DNA of 64,000 bases from NCBI GenBank assembly GCA_019058445.1, contig JAHPZA010000007.1, forward strand, positions 20,129 to 84,128, in the 5' to 3' direction. The position numbers were made by a program, and so were the translations under genes. This document shows positions 1-8,744 of this stretch, one piece after another (positions within the stretch are counted from its first letter, which is position 1; each line of letters opens with the position of its first letter). Source of the stretch: Promethearchaeota archaeon. Its GTDB lineage: Archaea > Asgardarchaeota > Lokiarchaeia > Sigyniarchaeales > SOKP01. Under the pieces are notes generated by a model. That model worked only from the letters and a program-made list of their open reading frames with translations. It was not told the origin of the DNA and did no database searches.

Positions 1-35
1 TGTAATAGGAGACTTATTAAAAATATAAAATAACG

Positions 36-1403
36 ATGAAAAGAGCAATCGAAGAAGACTTAATTTTAAGAGAAATTGATGAAAGTATACAAGATTACAT
101 TAAGTTTTTGAAATTAATGATAAAAACTGATTCATGCAATCCCCCTGGAGAGGAGGGAAAGATAGCTTCAATAATAAAGAATTATTTAGATGAGCAAGGC
201 ATCAAATGTAATATTTTTCCGTTTAATCAAAGCCGGGCTAATTTATTAGCATATTTAAGTGATAATTTCGATGGCAAAATATTGCTTCTGAACGGACATA
301 TGGATACTGTTCCCTTTTCATCTGAAGATAAATGGAAATACCATCCATTGTCAGGTAAAGTAGAGGATAATAAATATATATACGGAAGGGGTACGGCAGA
401 TATGAAGGCTGGTTTAGCTGCTATGGTTATTACTTTAAAAATTTTAAAAAAATATCGGAAGAAATTCAATGGTAATATTATCTTAAACGCGGTTGCCGAT
501 GAAGAACAGGGAGGTGATTTAGGAACGAAATGGTGTGTTGACAATGTATTAAAAAATATTAAATGTGATTTTGCAATTATAGGAGAATATTCAGGATTCA
601 ATCCATTTCCTAAGTCTGTAATAATTGGTGAAAAAGGAAGAACTCATGTAAAAATTACAACTCACGGGATTTCTTGCCATGCATCTACACCTTTTCTCGG
701 AAAAAATGCTGCATATATGATGACAGATATTATTCAAAATATAGATAAGATCATTAAATATATCCCCGATATAGATCCTCCGTTAACAGAATCTAAGTTA
801 AAAGAATTTATTTCTCAAAGTTACTCAAACCCAGAAGAATTTAATAAAATTTTAAGGGACAATCCTCATCTTAACAATCTATTTACATCTGTGACTCAAT
901 TTTCAAAAGCTTTAACAATATTAAATTGTGGAATTAAAGAGAATATTATTCCCGATAAATGCGAAGCAGTTATAGATTTTAGATTATTACCTGGACAAGA
1001 TTCAAAAATGATTGTTAATGGGCTTGAGAGGTTGATAACTGATTTAGGCTATTTGATCGCCAAGAATAGTACAAAGAAGGGAATCAGTGAATGTGTGGAT
1101 GTAAAAGTTATAAGTGATAATAAAGCTTCTTTTATTCATAAATGGAGATCTTCTACAAATCTCTCCTCATTTTTTAAGATTGTCGAGTTAATTTATAAGA
1201 AAAAACCTTTTCCATTTATAACCCCCGCTACTACTGATGCTGAATTTTTGAGAACAAATGGATTTTGTCCTGAAACCATTATATTCGGTCCTGGAAGTTT
1301 TGAAAACATACATGCAGCTAATGAACATATCGAAATTCAAGACTTTATTAATTGTATTAAAGTTTATTCTTTATTTGCATTCAAATTATTGAGTTCACTT
1401 TAA
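36..1403 (+). CDS. M20 family metallopeptidase (ArgE/DapE-type deacylase)
   Basis: Zinc-dependent amidohydrolase of the acetylornithine deacetylase / succinyl-diaminopimelate desuccinylase family, cytosolic, removing an acyl group from an amino acid or peptide. All metal-site motifs are visible: GHMDTV (H88, D90), GTADMKAG (D122), DEEQGG (E156-E157), GEYSG (E184) and a C-terminal NIHAANEH with the last histidine ligand. The 455 residues fit the family, including an inserted dimerisation domain. The substrate cannot be told from sequence; the ArgC/LysY homologue at 11.4 kb makes arginine or lysine biosynthesis possible, but the two are not linked. The ATG at 36 is preceded by GGAGA about 20 bases upstream, so no close ribosome site is seen. 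Confidence 0.85.
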   Translation: MKRAIEEDLILREIDESIQDYIKFLKLMIKTDSCNPPGEEGKIASIIKNYLDEQGIKCNIFPFNQSRANLLAYLSDNFDGKILLLNGHMDTVPFSSEDKWKYHPLSGKVEDNKYIYGRGTADMKAGLAAMVITLKILKKYRKKFNGNIILNAVADEEQGGDLGTKWCVDNVLKNIKCDFAIIGEYSGFNPFPKSVIIGEKGRTHVKITTHGISCHASTPFLGKNAAYMMTDIIQNIDKIIKYIPDIDPPLTESKLKEFISQSYSNPEEFNKILRDNPHLNNLFTSVTQFSKALTILNCGIKENIIPDKCEAVIDFRLLPGQDSKMIVNGLERLITDLGYLIAKNSTKKGISECVDVKVISDNKASFIHKWRSSTNLSSFFKIVELIYKKKPFPFITPATTDAEFLRTNGFCPETIIFGPGSFENIHAANEHIEIQDFINCIKVYSLFAFKLLSSL

Positions 1404-1446
1404 ATTTCAAAAATAAAATACTAAATTTAAAGAAAAAAAAATTTAC

Positions 1447-1689
1447 CTATTTTCCAAACAAAGGACCATCATTTAGGTTTTTGAGAAATTTTTCCCGTTC
1501 TTTTTCGGGAGTTCTTAGCCAATCGATTAATCCTCTAAAAAACCATCTACCTTCTTCTTTTTTCGCAAATTCGACAAGAAAATCTTGCTCATTTTGGATT
1601 AAATCTTCTGCAGAATCCCATTTTAACAAACGATTGACTTTCTCTATAGTTTTTTCCAATTCCTTATCAGAAAACTTCATTTTTACCAT
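1447..1689 (-). CDS. Small hypothetical protein
   Basis: An 80-residue, highly charged and probably helical protein that I do not recognise. It has two closely spaced possible starts (M1 and M4) and a tryptophan-containing centre (GRWFFRGLIDWL). It sits convergent to the M20 peptidase and upstream of nothing obvious on its own strand. Codon use and length are compatible with a real gene. The overlapping + strand frame of similar size has no recognisable features and is taken to be its shadow. Confidence 0.5.
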   Translation of the reverse strand: MVKMKFSDKELEKTIEKVNRLLKWDSAEDLIQNEQDFLVEFAKKEEGRWFFRGLIDWLRTPEKEREKFLKNLNDGPLFGK

Positions 1690-1808
1690 TCTTAAAGTAT
1701 GACCTTTAAATAAAATTTTCTCAAATTCGGTTTGAATTTAAGTAGAATACGTATTTTCTATATAGATTAAATTAAAAAAAGGAATATTAAAAGGGCTAAA
1801 ATTTTTAA

Positions 1809-2915
1809 TTATTCAAATGTAATTTCCCCAATATCAAAAATATCATCCCCTAATCCAATCTTTGATTTAGGGATCTTCGACTCATAAGAGAGTGGATCAT
1901 CTGAGGGAGATTTTCCGAAGATTTGGGGTGATGTTATTCCTGTTATTAATAGCATTACTCTTAAATACCCATTAAATTCATCAGAAACTCTTGCGCCCCA
2001 AATTACCATTGAATCATTGATATCCATTTTATCATATATTTTCTGAGCAACTGAGTTAGCCTCGGCAAGGGTCATATCATTTCCTCCGCACACATGAATT
2101 AAGGCCCCTTTCGCACCATCAATAGTAACATCAAGCAAAGGCAAGTTAAGCGCATCGTTGATCGCTTCTTCTACACGATGTTCCTTCCCATTTGATTCTC
2201 CAACTCCAACTATTGCCACCCCTCCTGTACTCAATATTGTTCGCACATCTGCAAAATCTAGATTAATTAATGAGGGTAATGAAATAGTTTCCGTAATACC
2301 CTTTACCATACTAGCTAAAACTTCATCAGCAACACTAAATGCTTCGATAATAGGCAAATTTGGAGCAATTTCTAATAACCGGTTGTTATCTATTACCACT
2401 AAAGTATCCGCATATTGTTTTAAAAGGTTTAATCCCTCTTTCGCCTTTTCAATACGTCCAATTTCTGTATTAAATGGAATTGTCACCACTCCAACGACAA
2501 TTGCACCTTCAAGTTTTGCTATTTCAGCTACGATTGGTGCACTTCCTGTTCCAGTGCCTCCACCTTCACCACAAGTAATAAATACTAAATCGGAGTCTCT
2601 TAATACTTTAGTTAAATCTTCTCTAGATTCTTCTGCTGCAGCTCTCCCAATCTCCGGATTACCCCCTGCTCCTAAACCTCTTGTTAGATTTTTCCCTATT
2701 AAAACTTTTATGTGAGCATCTCTCATATCAAGATGCTGACGATCCGTATTTATCGAAACACATTTGGCACCTCTAATCCCTATTTTCATTAATCTATCAA
2801 CAGTATTATTCCCCGCACCACCACAACCCATAATTTTAATATTAGCATACCCAATTTTATCTTGTCTAGATTGAATGATATTCCTTTTTTTAGCATTTCG
2901 AATAAAAGATTCCAT
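1809..2915 (-). CDS. ftsZ: Cell division protein FtsZ
   Basis: Tubulin-superfamily GTPase that polymerises into the division ring. Seen: GCGGAGNN near residues 30-37, the tubulin signature GGGTGTG at 118-124 followed by SAPIVA, the NTDR motif near 56-59 and the synergy-loop region with NLDFADV. The length of 368 residues is normal for archaeal FtsZ; the C-terminal tail is short with no clear membrane-tethering helix, so a partner such as SepF may be needed (inference). The gene is monocistronic, with an AT-rich upstream gap before the PLP enzyme gene on the same strand. Confidence 0.96.
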   Translation of the reverse strand: MESFIRNAKKRNIIQSRQDKIGYANIKIMGCGGAGNNTVDRLMKIGIRGAKCVSINTDRQHLDMRDAHIKVLIGKNLTRGLGAGGNPEIGRAAAEESREDLTKVLRDSDLVFITCGEGGGTGTGSAPIVAEIAKLEGAIVVGVVTIPFNTEIGRIEKAKEGLNLLKQYADTLVVIDNNRLLEIAPNLPIIEAFSVADEVLASMVKGITETISLPSLINLDFADVRTILSTGGVAIVGVGESNGKEHRVEEAINDALNLPLLDVTIDGAKGALIHVCGGNDMTLAEANSVAQKIYDKMDINDSMVIWGARVSDEFNGYLRVMLLITGITSPQIFGKSPSDDPLSYESKIPKSKIGLGDDIFDIGEITFE

Positions 2916-3092
2916 ATCTTATTTTTCACACTATTTATTTCTTTTAAGGATAAAGAAAAAGATTTTAAAAAAAAATTAGAATTTATATAATATCCAGATG
3001 TTACTTCAGATGATACAGGGAAAAGTTCTTAGTAATATAATAAATAGAAGTAGAAAATTAAATCAAAGTGGCTAATTGTACAAAATGACCAT

Positions 3093-4313
3093 TTAGTTGA
3101 GAGTAAAATCATGATTTATTGACGGGCTGAAAATTGGGGTAATATCGTGATCCTTAATAAGAAAAATATGAGGTAAAGCATATGGAAAACGATTAGAAAA
3201 TGTAAGAGTATAAGCACCTACATTTGTAACAATAACGACATCTCCTTCTTTTAATTTTTCAGTGAAAAAGTAATCTTTTGCTAAAACATCTTGATCAGAA
3301 GGAATAATCCCAGCTATATTTGTTTTGTATTTATGTACTTTATCAATCTGAGTTGCATTATAAAATCTTAAGGAACATCTGGCAAATTTAGGACAGATAT
3401 GGTTTCCTATATTTAAGAAGATCCATCTGTCATCAATTATATTAATAACTTCAGTAATAAATAATCCCGCATCTCCAACAAAATATCTACCAGGTTCAAA
3501 ATAGATTTTCTCATAATCAATATGGAGATTTTCTAGAGTAGTTTTTAATCCCAAAGCTAACTTCCTTAATTGCTTTTGAGGCATTATGGTTGCCTCAGGA
3601 AATCCTCCTCCCAAGTTTATATTCTTAATGTTAATTCCAATCTGAGTTAGCTTCTTTAAAGCATCTCCAACGGTAATTATATTTTTTTTGAATTGTTCCA
3701 TGTTGTTCATTTGAGTTGTGTAATGAGATAAAATGGATACAATATTGATATGATGCAATTTATTTGTTTTTTCATCCAATCTCAATAATATTTTATCATC
3801 TAGAATAATTCCTAATTTACTAGCATATTTTTGGGAGTTGATCCTTAAACAAATATTCTGGACAATATTTTTTTCTTTTGCAACAGCATTAATCTTATCT
3901 AAGTCATTTAAATTGTAGACAATTATTTCCCTAACCTTATTTTTGACACTTTCTTTTATAAGTTCATATGGTAAATAGGGGCCTCCAACCAAAATTTTGT
4001 TTTCAGGAAAGCCTATTTTTAACGCTAATTTAAGTTCAGGCAATCCAATTATTTCAGCACCGATTTCTTGTGAACATATAATTTTACAAATCTCAGGAAG
4101 AAAATTAGCCTTAAAGGAATAGAATCCCTCGAAATTTTCGAATACTTCTCCAAACACGCTCTTAAATGAATTCACATTATCTCTAATTCTATTTTCTAAA
4201 AAGATCATAATTGGTGTTTTTGAAAGGTTTAAGATCTCATCAATGGGTATTAGATCTAATAAAACTTTTTTGTTATCTCTTTTTATATAAGGATTTCCAG
4301 ACAATATTTTCAT
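3093..4313 (-). CDS. Fold-III PLP decarboxylase-like protein (LysA/ornithine decarboxylase family)
   Basis: Alanine-racemase-fold PLP enzyme resembling diaminopimelate or ornithine decarboxylases. Visible: the PLP lysine in YSFKANFLPE, the glycine-rich phosphate loop NLGGGFPE, the EPGRYFVGDAG segment, and a C-terminal NVGAYTLTFSNRF where family members carry GAY. In the usual catalytic-cysteine position (family GplCxsxD) this protein reads GIIPSDQDVL, so the cysteine appears to be replaced by proline. That argues for altered chemistry or a different substrate (inference). It lies 18 bases downstream of the glycosyltransferase on the same strand, suggesting a two-gene operon, perhaps for decorating a surface or lipid glycan. 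Confidence 0.75.
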   Translation of the reverse strand: MKILSGNPYIKRDNKKVLLDLIPIDEILNLSKTPIMIFLENRIRDNVNSFKSVFGEVFENFEGFYSFKANFLPEICKIICSQEIGAEIIGLPELKLALKIGFPENKILVGGPYLPYELIKESVKNKVREIIVYNLNDLDKINAVAKEKNIVQNICLRINSQKYASKLGIILDDKILLRLDEKTNKLHHINIVSILSHYTTQMNNMEQFKKNIITVGDALKKLTQIGINIKNINLGGGFPEATIMPQKQLRKLALGLKTTLENLHIDYEKIYFEPGRYFVGDAGLFITEVINIIDDRWIFLNIGNHICPKFARCSLRFYNATQIDKVHKYKTNIAGIIPSDQDVLAKDYFFTEKLKEGDVVIVTNVGAYTLTFSNRFPYALPHIFLIKDHDITPIFSPSINHDFTLN

Positions 4314-4331
4314 TTTTTCTTCACCAATCTC

Positions 4332-5636
4332 TCATCTAGGGGTGTTTTCTATTAATTCATGATATAGGACATGAGTCTTCTTGGCAACGATCTCCCATGT
4401 ATAATGTTGAGAAACTTTAATTTTGCCAGCTTCACCAAAACGTTTCCTCAATCTCTTTTTCTTCAATAGTGTTATTACTTTTTCAGCGATATCATGGGAA
4501 TTATCATATTCCACTAAATACCCATCAACATTATTATTTATAACTTCGGGCGTCGCGCCAATATTAGCACCAATAACCGGTTTCCCAGCGGCCCATGCCT
4601 CTAAAAAAGCTATTCCAAAAGCATCACTTCTACTTGGCATACAATAGAGATCGGTTTCCTTAAATGCGGCTAACTTTTTTTTATCATAATACCCTGTCAA
4701 ATTATCAGGTGTAAAGTTAATAATCCTAACATTTTTATTTTTTACGATTTTAGATAATTCTCGATTATAAGCTTGAGTTGAGGGTCCTATAAACACAAAA
4801 TAGACCTTTTTTATTTTATCTAGAATTAGTGGGATTGATTTTAATAGAGAAATAGCTCCCTTCTCATAATTCTTATAACCGCAAAATAATACCATTTTAT
4901 AGTTCTTTTCTTTTTTTTTAAAAAATTTCTCTTTAAATGTAGAGGTTAGTGATTTAGGTTTGGTTACAACCTCAAATTTTTCCATATCAACTCCCATTGG
5001 AATAACTTTAACACATCTTTCGTCAATTTTGCAGTGTGTAATTAAAAACTTCTTTTCCAGAAAAGTACATGCAATTAACAAATCAAATTTTCTTAAAACT
5101 TCCATTAAACTTTCATTTAAATATCTAGGATTAGAAAAATGGAAAAAAGGAGTACATACAGTAGGGATTTTATATCGCTTTCCAAGAATTAAAGTGATGA
5201 TAAGATTAAAATAAGGAAAAAAAACAGTATGAACTAAGTTATAATTCTCATTCTTAGAATTTAAACCATAATTAATTAACTCTGGTAAATATGGCCCGTT
5301 ATTTAAAACCAATTTTAGACAATCATCAGACAAAATTAATGCTTCATATTCAGGGATGCTCTTGATATGTGATATTTTTTCTTCTAGAGTAAGTTCACTT
5401 TCAATAGGAAATCTCTGAATTTTTAAATTGTTTACGTTGTCGAAAAATTTATCATTTTCTCCTATTATTTTTCCTTGCCTGCTTCTCAAAGCTTTAAAAT
5501 CAATTGCATTTGATGTATAAACATCGGTATGATAGTTATATTTAGTAGATAATAGTTCTGCAATTCTTTGTATATAAAATTCTGCTCCAGAAATGGAGGG
5601 AAAATATCGCGTTGGAAGGTATAATATTTTTTTCAA
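4332..5636 (-). CDS. Family 4 glycosyltransferase (GT-B fold)
   Basis: Retaining GT4-type sugar transferase, cytosolic or membrane-peripheral. The N-terminus has the expected LPTRYFPSISGAEFYIQ acceptor-side motif; the C-terminal Rossmann half has GYKNYEKG, a conserved MPSRSDAFGIAFLEAWAAG with the EX7E-type nucleotide-sugar motif, and GANIGATPEV. At 434 residues it is complete. It is the first gene of a probable operon with the PLP protein. The sugar donor and acceptor cannot be inferred. Confidence 0.88.
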   Translation of the reverse strand: MKKILYLPTRYFPSISGAEFYIQRIAELLSTKYNYHTDVYTSNAIDFKALRSRQGKIIGENDKFFDNVNNLKIQRFPIESELTLEEKISHIKSIPEYEALILSDDCLKLVLNNGPYLPELINYGLNSKNENYNLVHTVFFPYFNLIITLILGKRYKIPTVCTPFFHFSNPRYLNESLMEVLRKFDLLIACTFLEKKFLITHCKIDERCVKVIPMGVDMEKFEVVTKPKSLTSTFKEKFFKKKEKNYKMVLFCGYKNYEKGAISLLKSIPLILDKIKKVYFVFIGPSTQAYNRELSKIVKNKNVRIINFTPDNLTGYYDKKKLAAFKETDLYCMPSRSDAFGIAFLEAWAAGKPVIGANIGATPEVINNNVDGYLVEYDNSHDIAEKVITLLKKKRLRKRFGEAGKIKVSQHYTWEIVAKKTHVLYHELIENTPR

Positions 5637-5679
5637 ATTAATGATCCTTTTTATATATCTATAATAATATTATAATTGA

Positions 5680-6078
5680 ATGCAATCGTCAAAAGATTTT
5701 TTATCAGAAATATACTTAAAAACAAAAGAAAAAGGAGATATTGATGATGAATTTGTAAATTATTTGGAATCGATATATCCAGACAAATCTTCAGAAATCC
5801 TACAAACATTAAAAAGAGGTATTACCAAGTATGTTTTTAAACCGTCTAATAGAATCATTTGGACCGCAATAGGAGAAAATGATGAATATTTGATTTATCC
5901 AAAAATTTACTGTAGCTGCATAGATTTTTATAATAGAGTGGTAATAAAAAGAAAAAAAGTTGTGTGTAAACACCTGATTGCTCAGGCCATCTCTGATGCC
6001 TTGAATGAGTTTAAAGAACAAGAATTGGATGATAAAAGTTTTACAGAGTTTATTAAGGAGTTAGAACTAAAGGAATAA
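5680..6078 (+). CDS. SWIM zinc-finger protein
   Basis: A 132-residue protein whose centre carries a SWIM-type zinc motif: CSC, an 18-residue gap, then CKH (YCSCIDFYN ... VVCKHLIAQ). SWIM domains bind DNA or protein partners and occur in archaeal recombination-associated proteins such as Sws1/Shu-like factors. No other domain is visible; the N-terminus is charged and helical. The 3' end overlaps the convergent ThiI-like gene by 12 bases. Confidence 0.72.
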   Translation: MQSSKDFLSEIYLKTKEKGDIDDEFVNYLESIYPDKSSEILQTLKRGITKYVFKPSNRIIWTAIGENDEYLIYPKIYCSCIDFYNRVVIKRKKVVCKHLIAQAISDALNEFKEQELDDKSFTEFIKELELKE

Positions 6079-6726
6079 AATTTCTGACCTTTTTATTGAG
6101 GAAATTATAAGATTATTAATATCCATTTTCGTTTCTTCTGCATTGATTTCTTTAAGTTTGGCGTTAGTTTCAGGATATTGAGGATTGAATTGGCAAGATG
6201 CTGATTTTTTTGAGCATATCTCATATAGACCTATATCTCTATTAAGTTGTATCACATCATTTTTGTTAAATCCTATTAAAGGGCGAAGGATAGTTATTTC
6301 TTTAGCTAAATCATTATACGCATATAAATTACTGAGAGTCTGGCTTGCTTGTTCTCCTAATATGTCTCCAGTGACTATTAATGCTGTGTTTTCATTCTTA
6401 GCTATATGTATAGCGATTCTGATCATTAATCTTTTACATAAAATGCATGTTAACTTTCTTTCACAGTCATTTTTAAAGAGTTCCAAATTAGAATCATGGT
6501 CAATCAAATATAATTTAACTTTAGAATGGGTATACATTGACAATTTTTCAATGATCTTTATTATTTTGTTGCGCATTGAATGAAAATTATCATCGGAAGT
6601 TAAAAAAGAGAGAAAAATCGGTTGAAATCCTTTTTTAATCATTAAATATGCTGCAACGGGACTATCTAATCCTCCAGAAAGCAATGAAATGAAGTTGGTC
6701 AAATTATAATATCCTCTCTTTCCCAT
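6067..6726 (-). CDS. ThiI-type PP-loop sulfurtransferase/adenylase, lacking THUMP domain
   Basis: Adenine nucleotide alpha-hydrolase (PP-loop) protein matching the C-terminal AANH domain of tRNA 4-thiouridine synthase ThiI. Seen: PP-loop SGGLDSPVA at residues 17-25, CILCKR, the ThiI-like TGDILGEQASQTLSNL and a late cysteine in KSASCQFNPQYPET. Full ThiI proteins also have ferredoxin-like and THUMP RNA-binding domains; these are absent here (219 residues). It may pair with a separate RNA-binding protein or act on another substrate (inference). It overlaps the upstream cysteine-cluster gene by 28 bases, so the two are probably co-translated. Confidence 0.8.
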   Translation of the reverse strand: MGKRGYYNLTNFISLLSGGLDSPVAAYLMIKKGFQPIFLSFLTSDDNFHSMRNKIIKIIEKLSMYTHSKVKLYLIDHDSNLELFKNDCERKLTCILCKRLMIRIAIHIAKNENTALIVTGDILGEQASQTLSNLYAYNDLAKEITILRPLIGFNKNDVIQLNRDIGLYEICSKKSASCQFNPQYPETNAKLKEINAEETKMDINNLIISSIKRSEILFL

Positions 6727-7298
6727 TCTTTCAAAAACGTATTATAATTGTTTATTTCAATCTCTCTTGGAATTTTTATCTTATTTTCCACTTCCAATCT
6801 TCTGATTTCAAATTGGAGATTTTTATTTTTACGGTAAAATTTTTCAGCTTTCGGATATTCGTCTTCAAAAATTATTTTTAGTTTTTCTAAATCAATATTT
6901 TTCAGTTCTTCATAACGTTCTATAACAAAATTACAGAGAGGGTCAATAGAAAGCTCAAACCGAAAAGCATCTATGCGTTTTAAGGCTAAGGGATATGCTT
7001 GACACGCAAGGGGTTTTTCATTGTGGATTATACAGCCAACCTTCTTTTTATAAAAAGGACAACATTGATTTTCATTATCTAAAATAATTCTATAAGTTAA
7101 AACTAAGATCTTCTGATTTAAGATATCTGGAAAAACTAAGTCTTCGATAACATTGAACTTTAAATCATATTTCTCTGCTAACTTTATTAATTCGTTAACT
7201 TCTTCAGGGTATAAAGGGATTCTTTTTTTTCCGAGGCTTCCATGAACCTCAAAACAGCATGTACCACACTTCATACATTTATATTTTATGTTGTTCAT
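6699..7298 (-). CDS. YkgJ-family cysteine cluster protein
   Basis: Protein with the CxxCxxCC signature near its N-terminus (CMKCGTCC, residues 8-15) and a second cysteine group (CCPFY ... GCIIH ... CQAYPL), the hallmark of the YkgJ/CxxCxxCC family, which is thought to bind zinc or an Fe-S cluster. Function in the family is poorly defined. The remaining C-terminal half is charged and helical. First gene of a two-gene operon with the ThiI-like protein. The upstream 219-base gap holds divergent promoters for this operon and the PAC2 gene. Confidence 0.82.
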   Translation of the reverse strand: MNNIKYKCMKCGTCCFEVHGSLGKKRIPLYPEEVNELIKLAEKYDLKFNVIEDLVFPDILNQKILVLTYRIILDNENQCCPFYKKKVGCIIHNEKPLACQAYPLALKRIDAFRFELSIDPLCNFVIERYEELKNIDLEKLKIIFEDEYPKAEKFYRKNKNLQFEIRRLEVENKIKIPREIEINNYNTFLKEWEREDIII

Positions 7299-7517
7299 TA
7301 TTTAAGATATTTTATCTGATTTAATTTGCTTTTTACATTGTTTTTTAGTGATTTTAAGTATTTATATCAAAAATAATTATACTCGATATTATCTAAATAT
7401 ACCTCTTAAAATTAATATTACAATAAATCATCAGTCTATCTAGATAATATTTCATTTTATAGACAGTAAAATCGATTATAATTTAACACAAAACGATTTA
7501 TAAAGTTGTAAAACAAT

Positions 7518-8330
7518 ATGATGGATTCATTTAAAATAATTGAACATCTTAACTTTTCTAAAAACGAGTTGGTTAACCCAATTTGTATAATCGGAATGCC
7601 AGGGATCGCCGATGTTGGAAAGTTTGCATTAGATTCTTTAGTAGGTCAGTTAAAGGCTCAAAATTATATGGATATTATCTTTGATGAGTATCCAGCAGGT
7701 GCCATTGTTGATGACAGTTTATTAGCTGCACCTAAAGCCGAGATTTTAATTTGGAAGGATCCCGAGAACATTAGAGACATCATGTTAATCACTGCCGATG
7801 CTCAAAGTCTTACTCCTAAAGGGATATATAAAATATCTAATTTTCTCACAGAAATCATCGCTCAATGTGACATACAATTGATAATTGCTCTAGGAGCATA
7901 TCCAATTAATAGTCAAAATCTTCAATCTAAAATTCCAAAAATATATGCAACCTCAACAAACCGAGAAATTTTAGAAAAATATTTAACCGAGAATCATTGC
8001 GAGAAAATTTTAAAAGGAGTCATTATTGGTGCAAATGGATTAATTCCAACTTTGGCAAAGGCTCGATTTAATATTGATGGTTTAGTTTTACTTGCGGAAA
8101 CAGATAATATTGCAATGGTAAATGAAGATATTACAGATTTAAAGGCATCTTTATCTCTTTTGGATATGATTAAAAAATCATTTACTTTACCGATTAAGAA
8201 AAAATATTCTTTAGAAAATATCGATGATATTACGAAGAATTTACAGGAAAAAAGAGATAAATTAGAAAAAGATCTCGATACATTTAATATTGTAGATACT
8301 GATGAAAAACGTAAATCTTTATATATTTGA
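7518..8330 (+). CDS. PAC2-family proteasome assembly chaperone homologue
   Basis: Member of the PAC2/PbaB family (270 residues). Seen: the family opening CIIGMPGIADVGKFALDSL, a central LITADAQSLTPKGIYKI block and IGANGLIPTLAKA. Archaeal relatives form homo-oligomers, and PAC1-PAC2 in eukaryotes helps assemble the proteasome alpha ring. Whether this copy serves the proteasome is inference. It ends in a charged coiled-coil-like helix. Start: ATG ATG at 7518/7521; the second is possible. A TATA-like AT stretch lies upstream in the divergent gap. Confidence 0.85.
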   Translation: MMDSFKIIEHLNFSKNELVNPICIIGMPGIADVGKFALDSLVGQLKAQNYMDIIFDEYPAGAIVDDSLLAAPKAEILIWKDPENIRDIMLITADAQSLTPKGIYKISNFLTEIIAQCDIQLIIALGAYPINSQNLQSKIPKIYATSTNREILEKYLTENHCEKILKGVIIGANGLIPTLAKARFNIDGLVLLAETDNIAMVNEDITDLKASLSLLDMIKKSFTLPIKKKYSLENIDDITKNLQEKRDKLEKDLDTFNIVDTDEKRKSLYI

Positions 8331-8429
8331 TATATTAATCTTTTTTTATTTTACTTGTACTAAATTAAATTAGTTTAAATGAGTTTTTCAAAGGTTGTTT
8401 ATAAAATCAGCTTTTTAAAAAAAAACAAA

Positions 8430-8579
8430 TTAACGGACTTTAATCCTTTTAATCACGTCGGGACGCTTCTTATAGAGAATTCTAAAACCGCAATGCGAGC
8501 ATTTGATCCCTGGCAAAGCGCTTAGTTCCTTCTTGCTTACTTCTTTGCCACAGTTTTTACGTGCGCATACGTATTTAAT
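8430..8579 (-). CDS. rpoP: DNA-directed RNA polymerase subunit Rpo12 (RpoP), start codon anomalous
   Basis: Translating the minus strand gives a clear Rpo12/RpoP (the small zinc-binding subunit of archaeal RNA polymerase, Rpb12 in eukaryotes): KYVCARKNCGKEV, then LPGIKCSHCG and RILYKKRPDV, with the CxnC...CxxC zinc site. The frame is open from the stop at 8430-8432 only up to a TGA at 8586-8588, and contains no ATG, GTG or TTG. An ATT at 8577-8579 is the shortest plausible start and gives a normal 49-residue product. Alternatively the GTG at 8587-8589 would be in frame if the five-A run at about 8578-8583 had one base fewer. The gene is certain; its start is not. Confidence 0.85.
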   Translation of the reverse strand: MKYVCARKNCGKEVSKKELSALPGIKCSHCGFRILYKKRPDVIKRIKVR

Positions 8580-8744
8580 TTTTGATCACATCAAAAGATT
8601 TTATTTTATAATATCTTGAATAATTAACAAGAATTAAATTTTTCGCTTTTATTCAAGGTCTTGTTGAAGCAAAAATAATCATTTATCTTTAGGAATCGTT
8701 ATTAAATAAAGGATTGTTTAAAATTTAGAAGATTGATTTGAGAG

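Noticed and set aside
227..601. Long reverse-strand frames under real genes (also 2158-2715, 6185-6583, 17855-18154, 20984-21334)
   Set aside because: They lie wholly inside well-supported genes on the other strand and show no domain or composition of their own.
8586..8588. Selenocysteine reading of the TGA before rpoP
   Set aside because: Rpo12 has no known selenocysteine and the extension adds only two residues; a start anomaly or base error is simpler.
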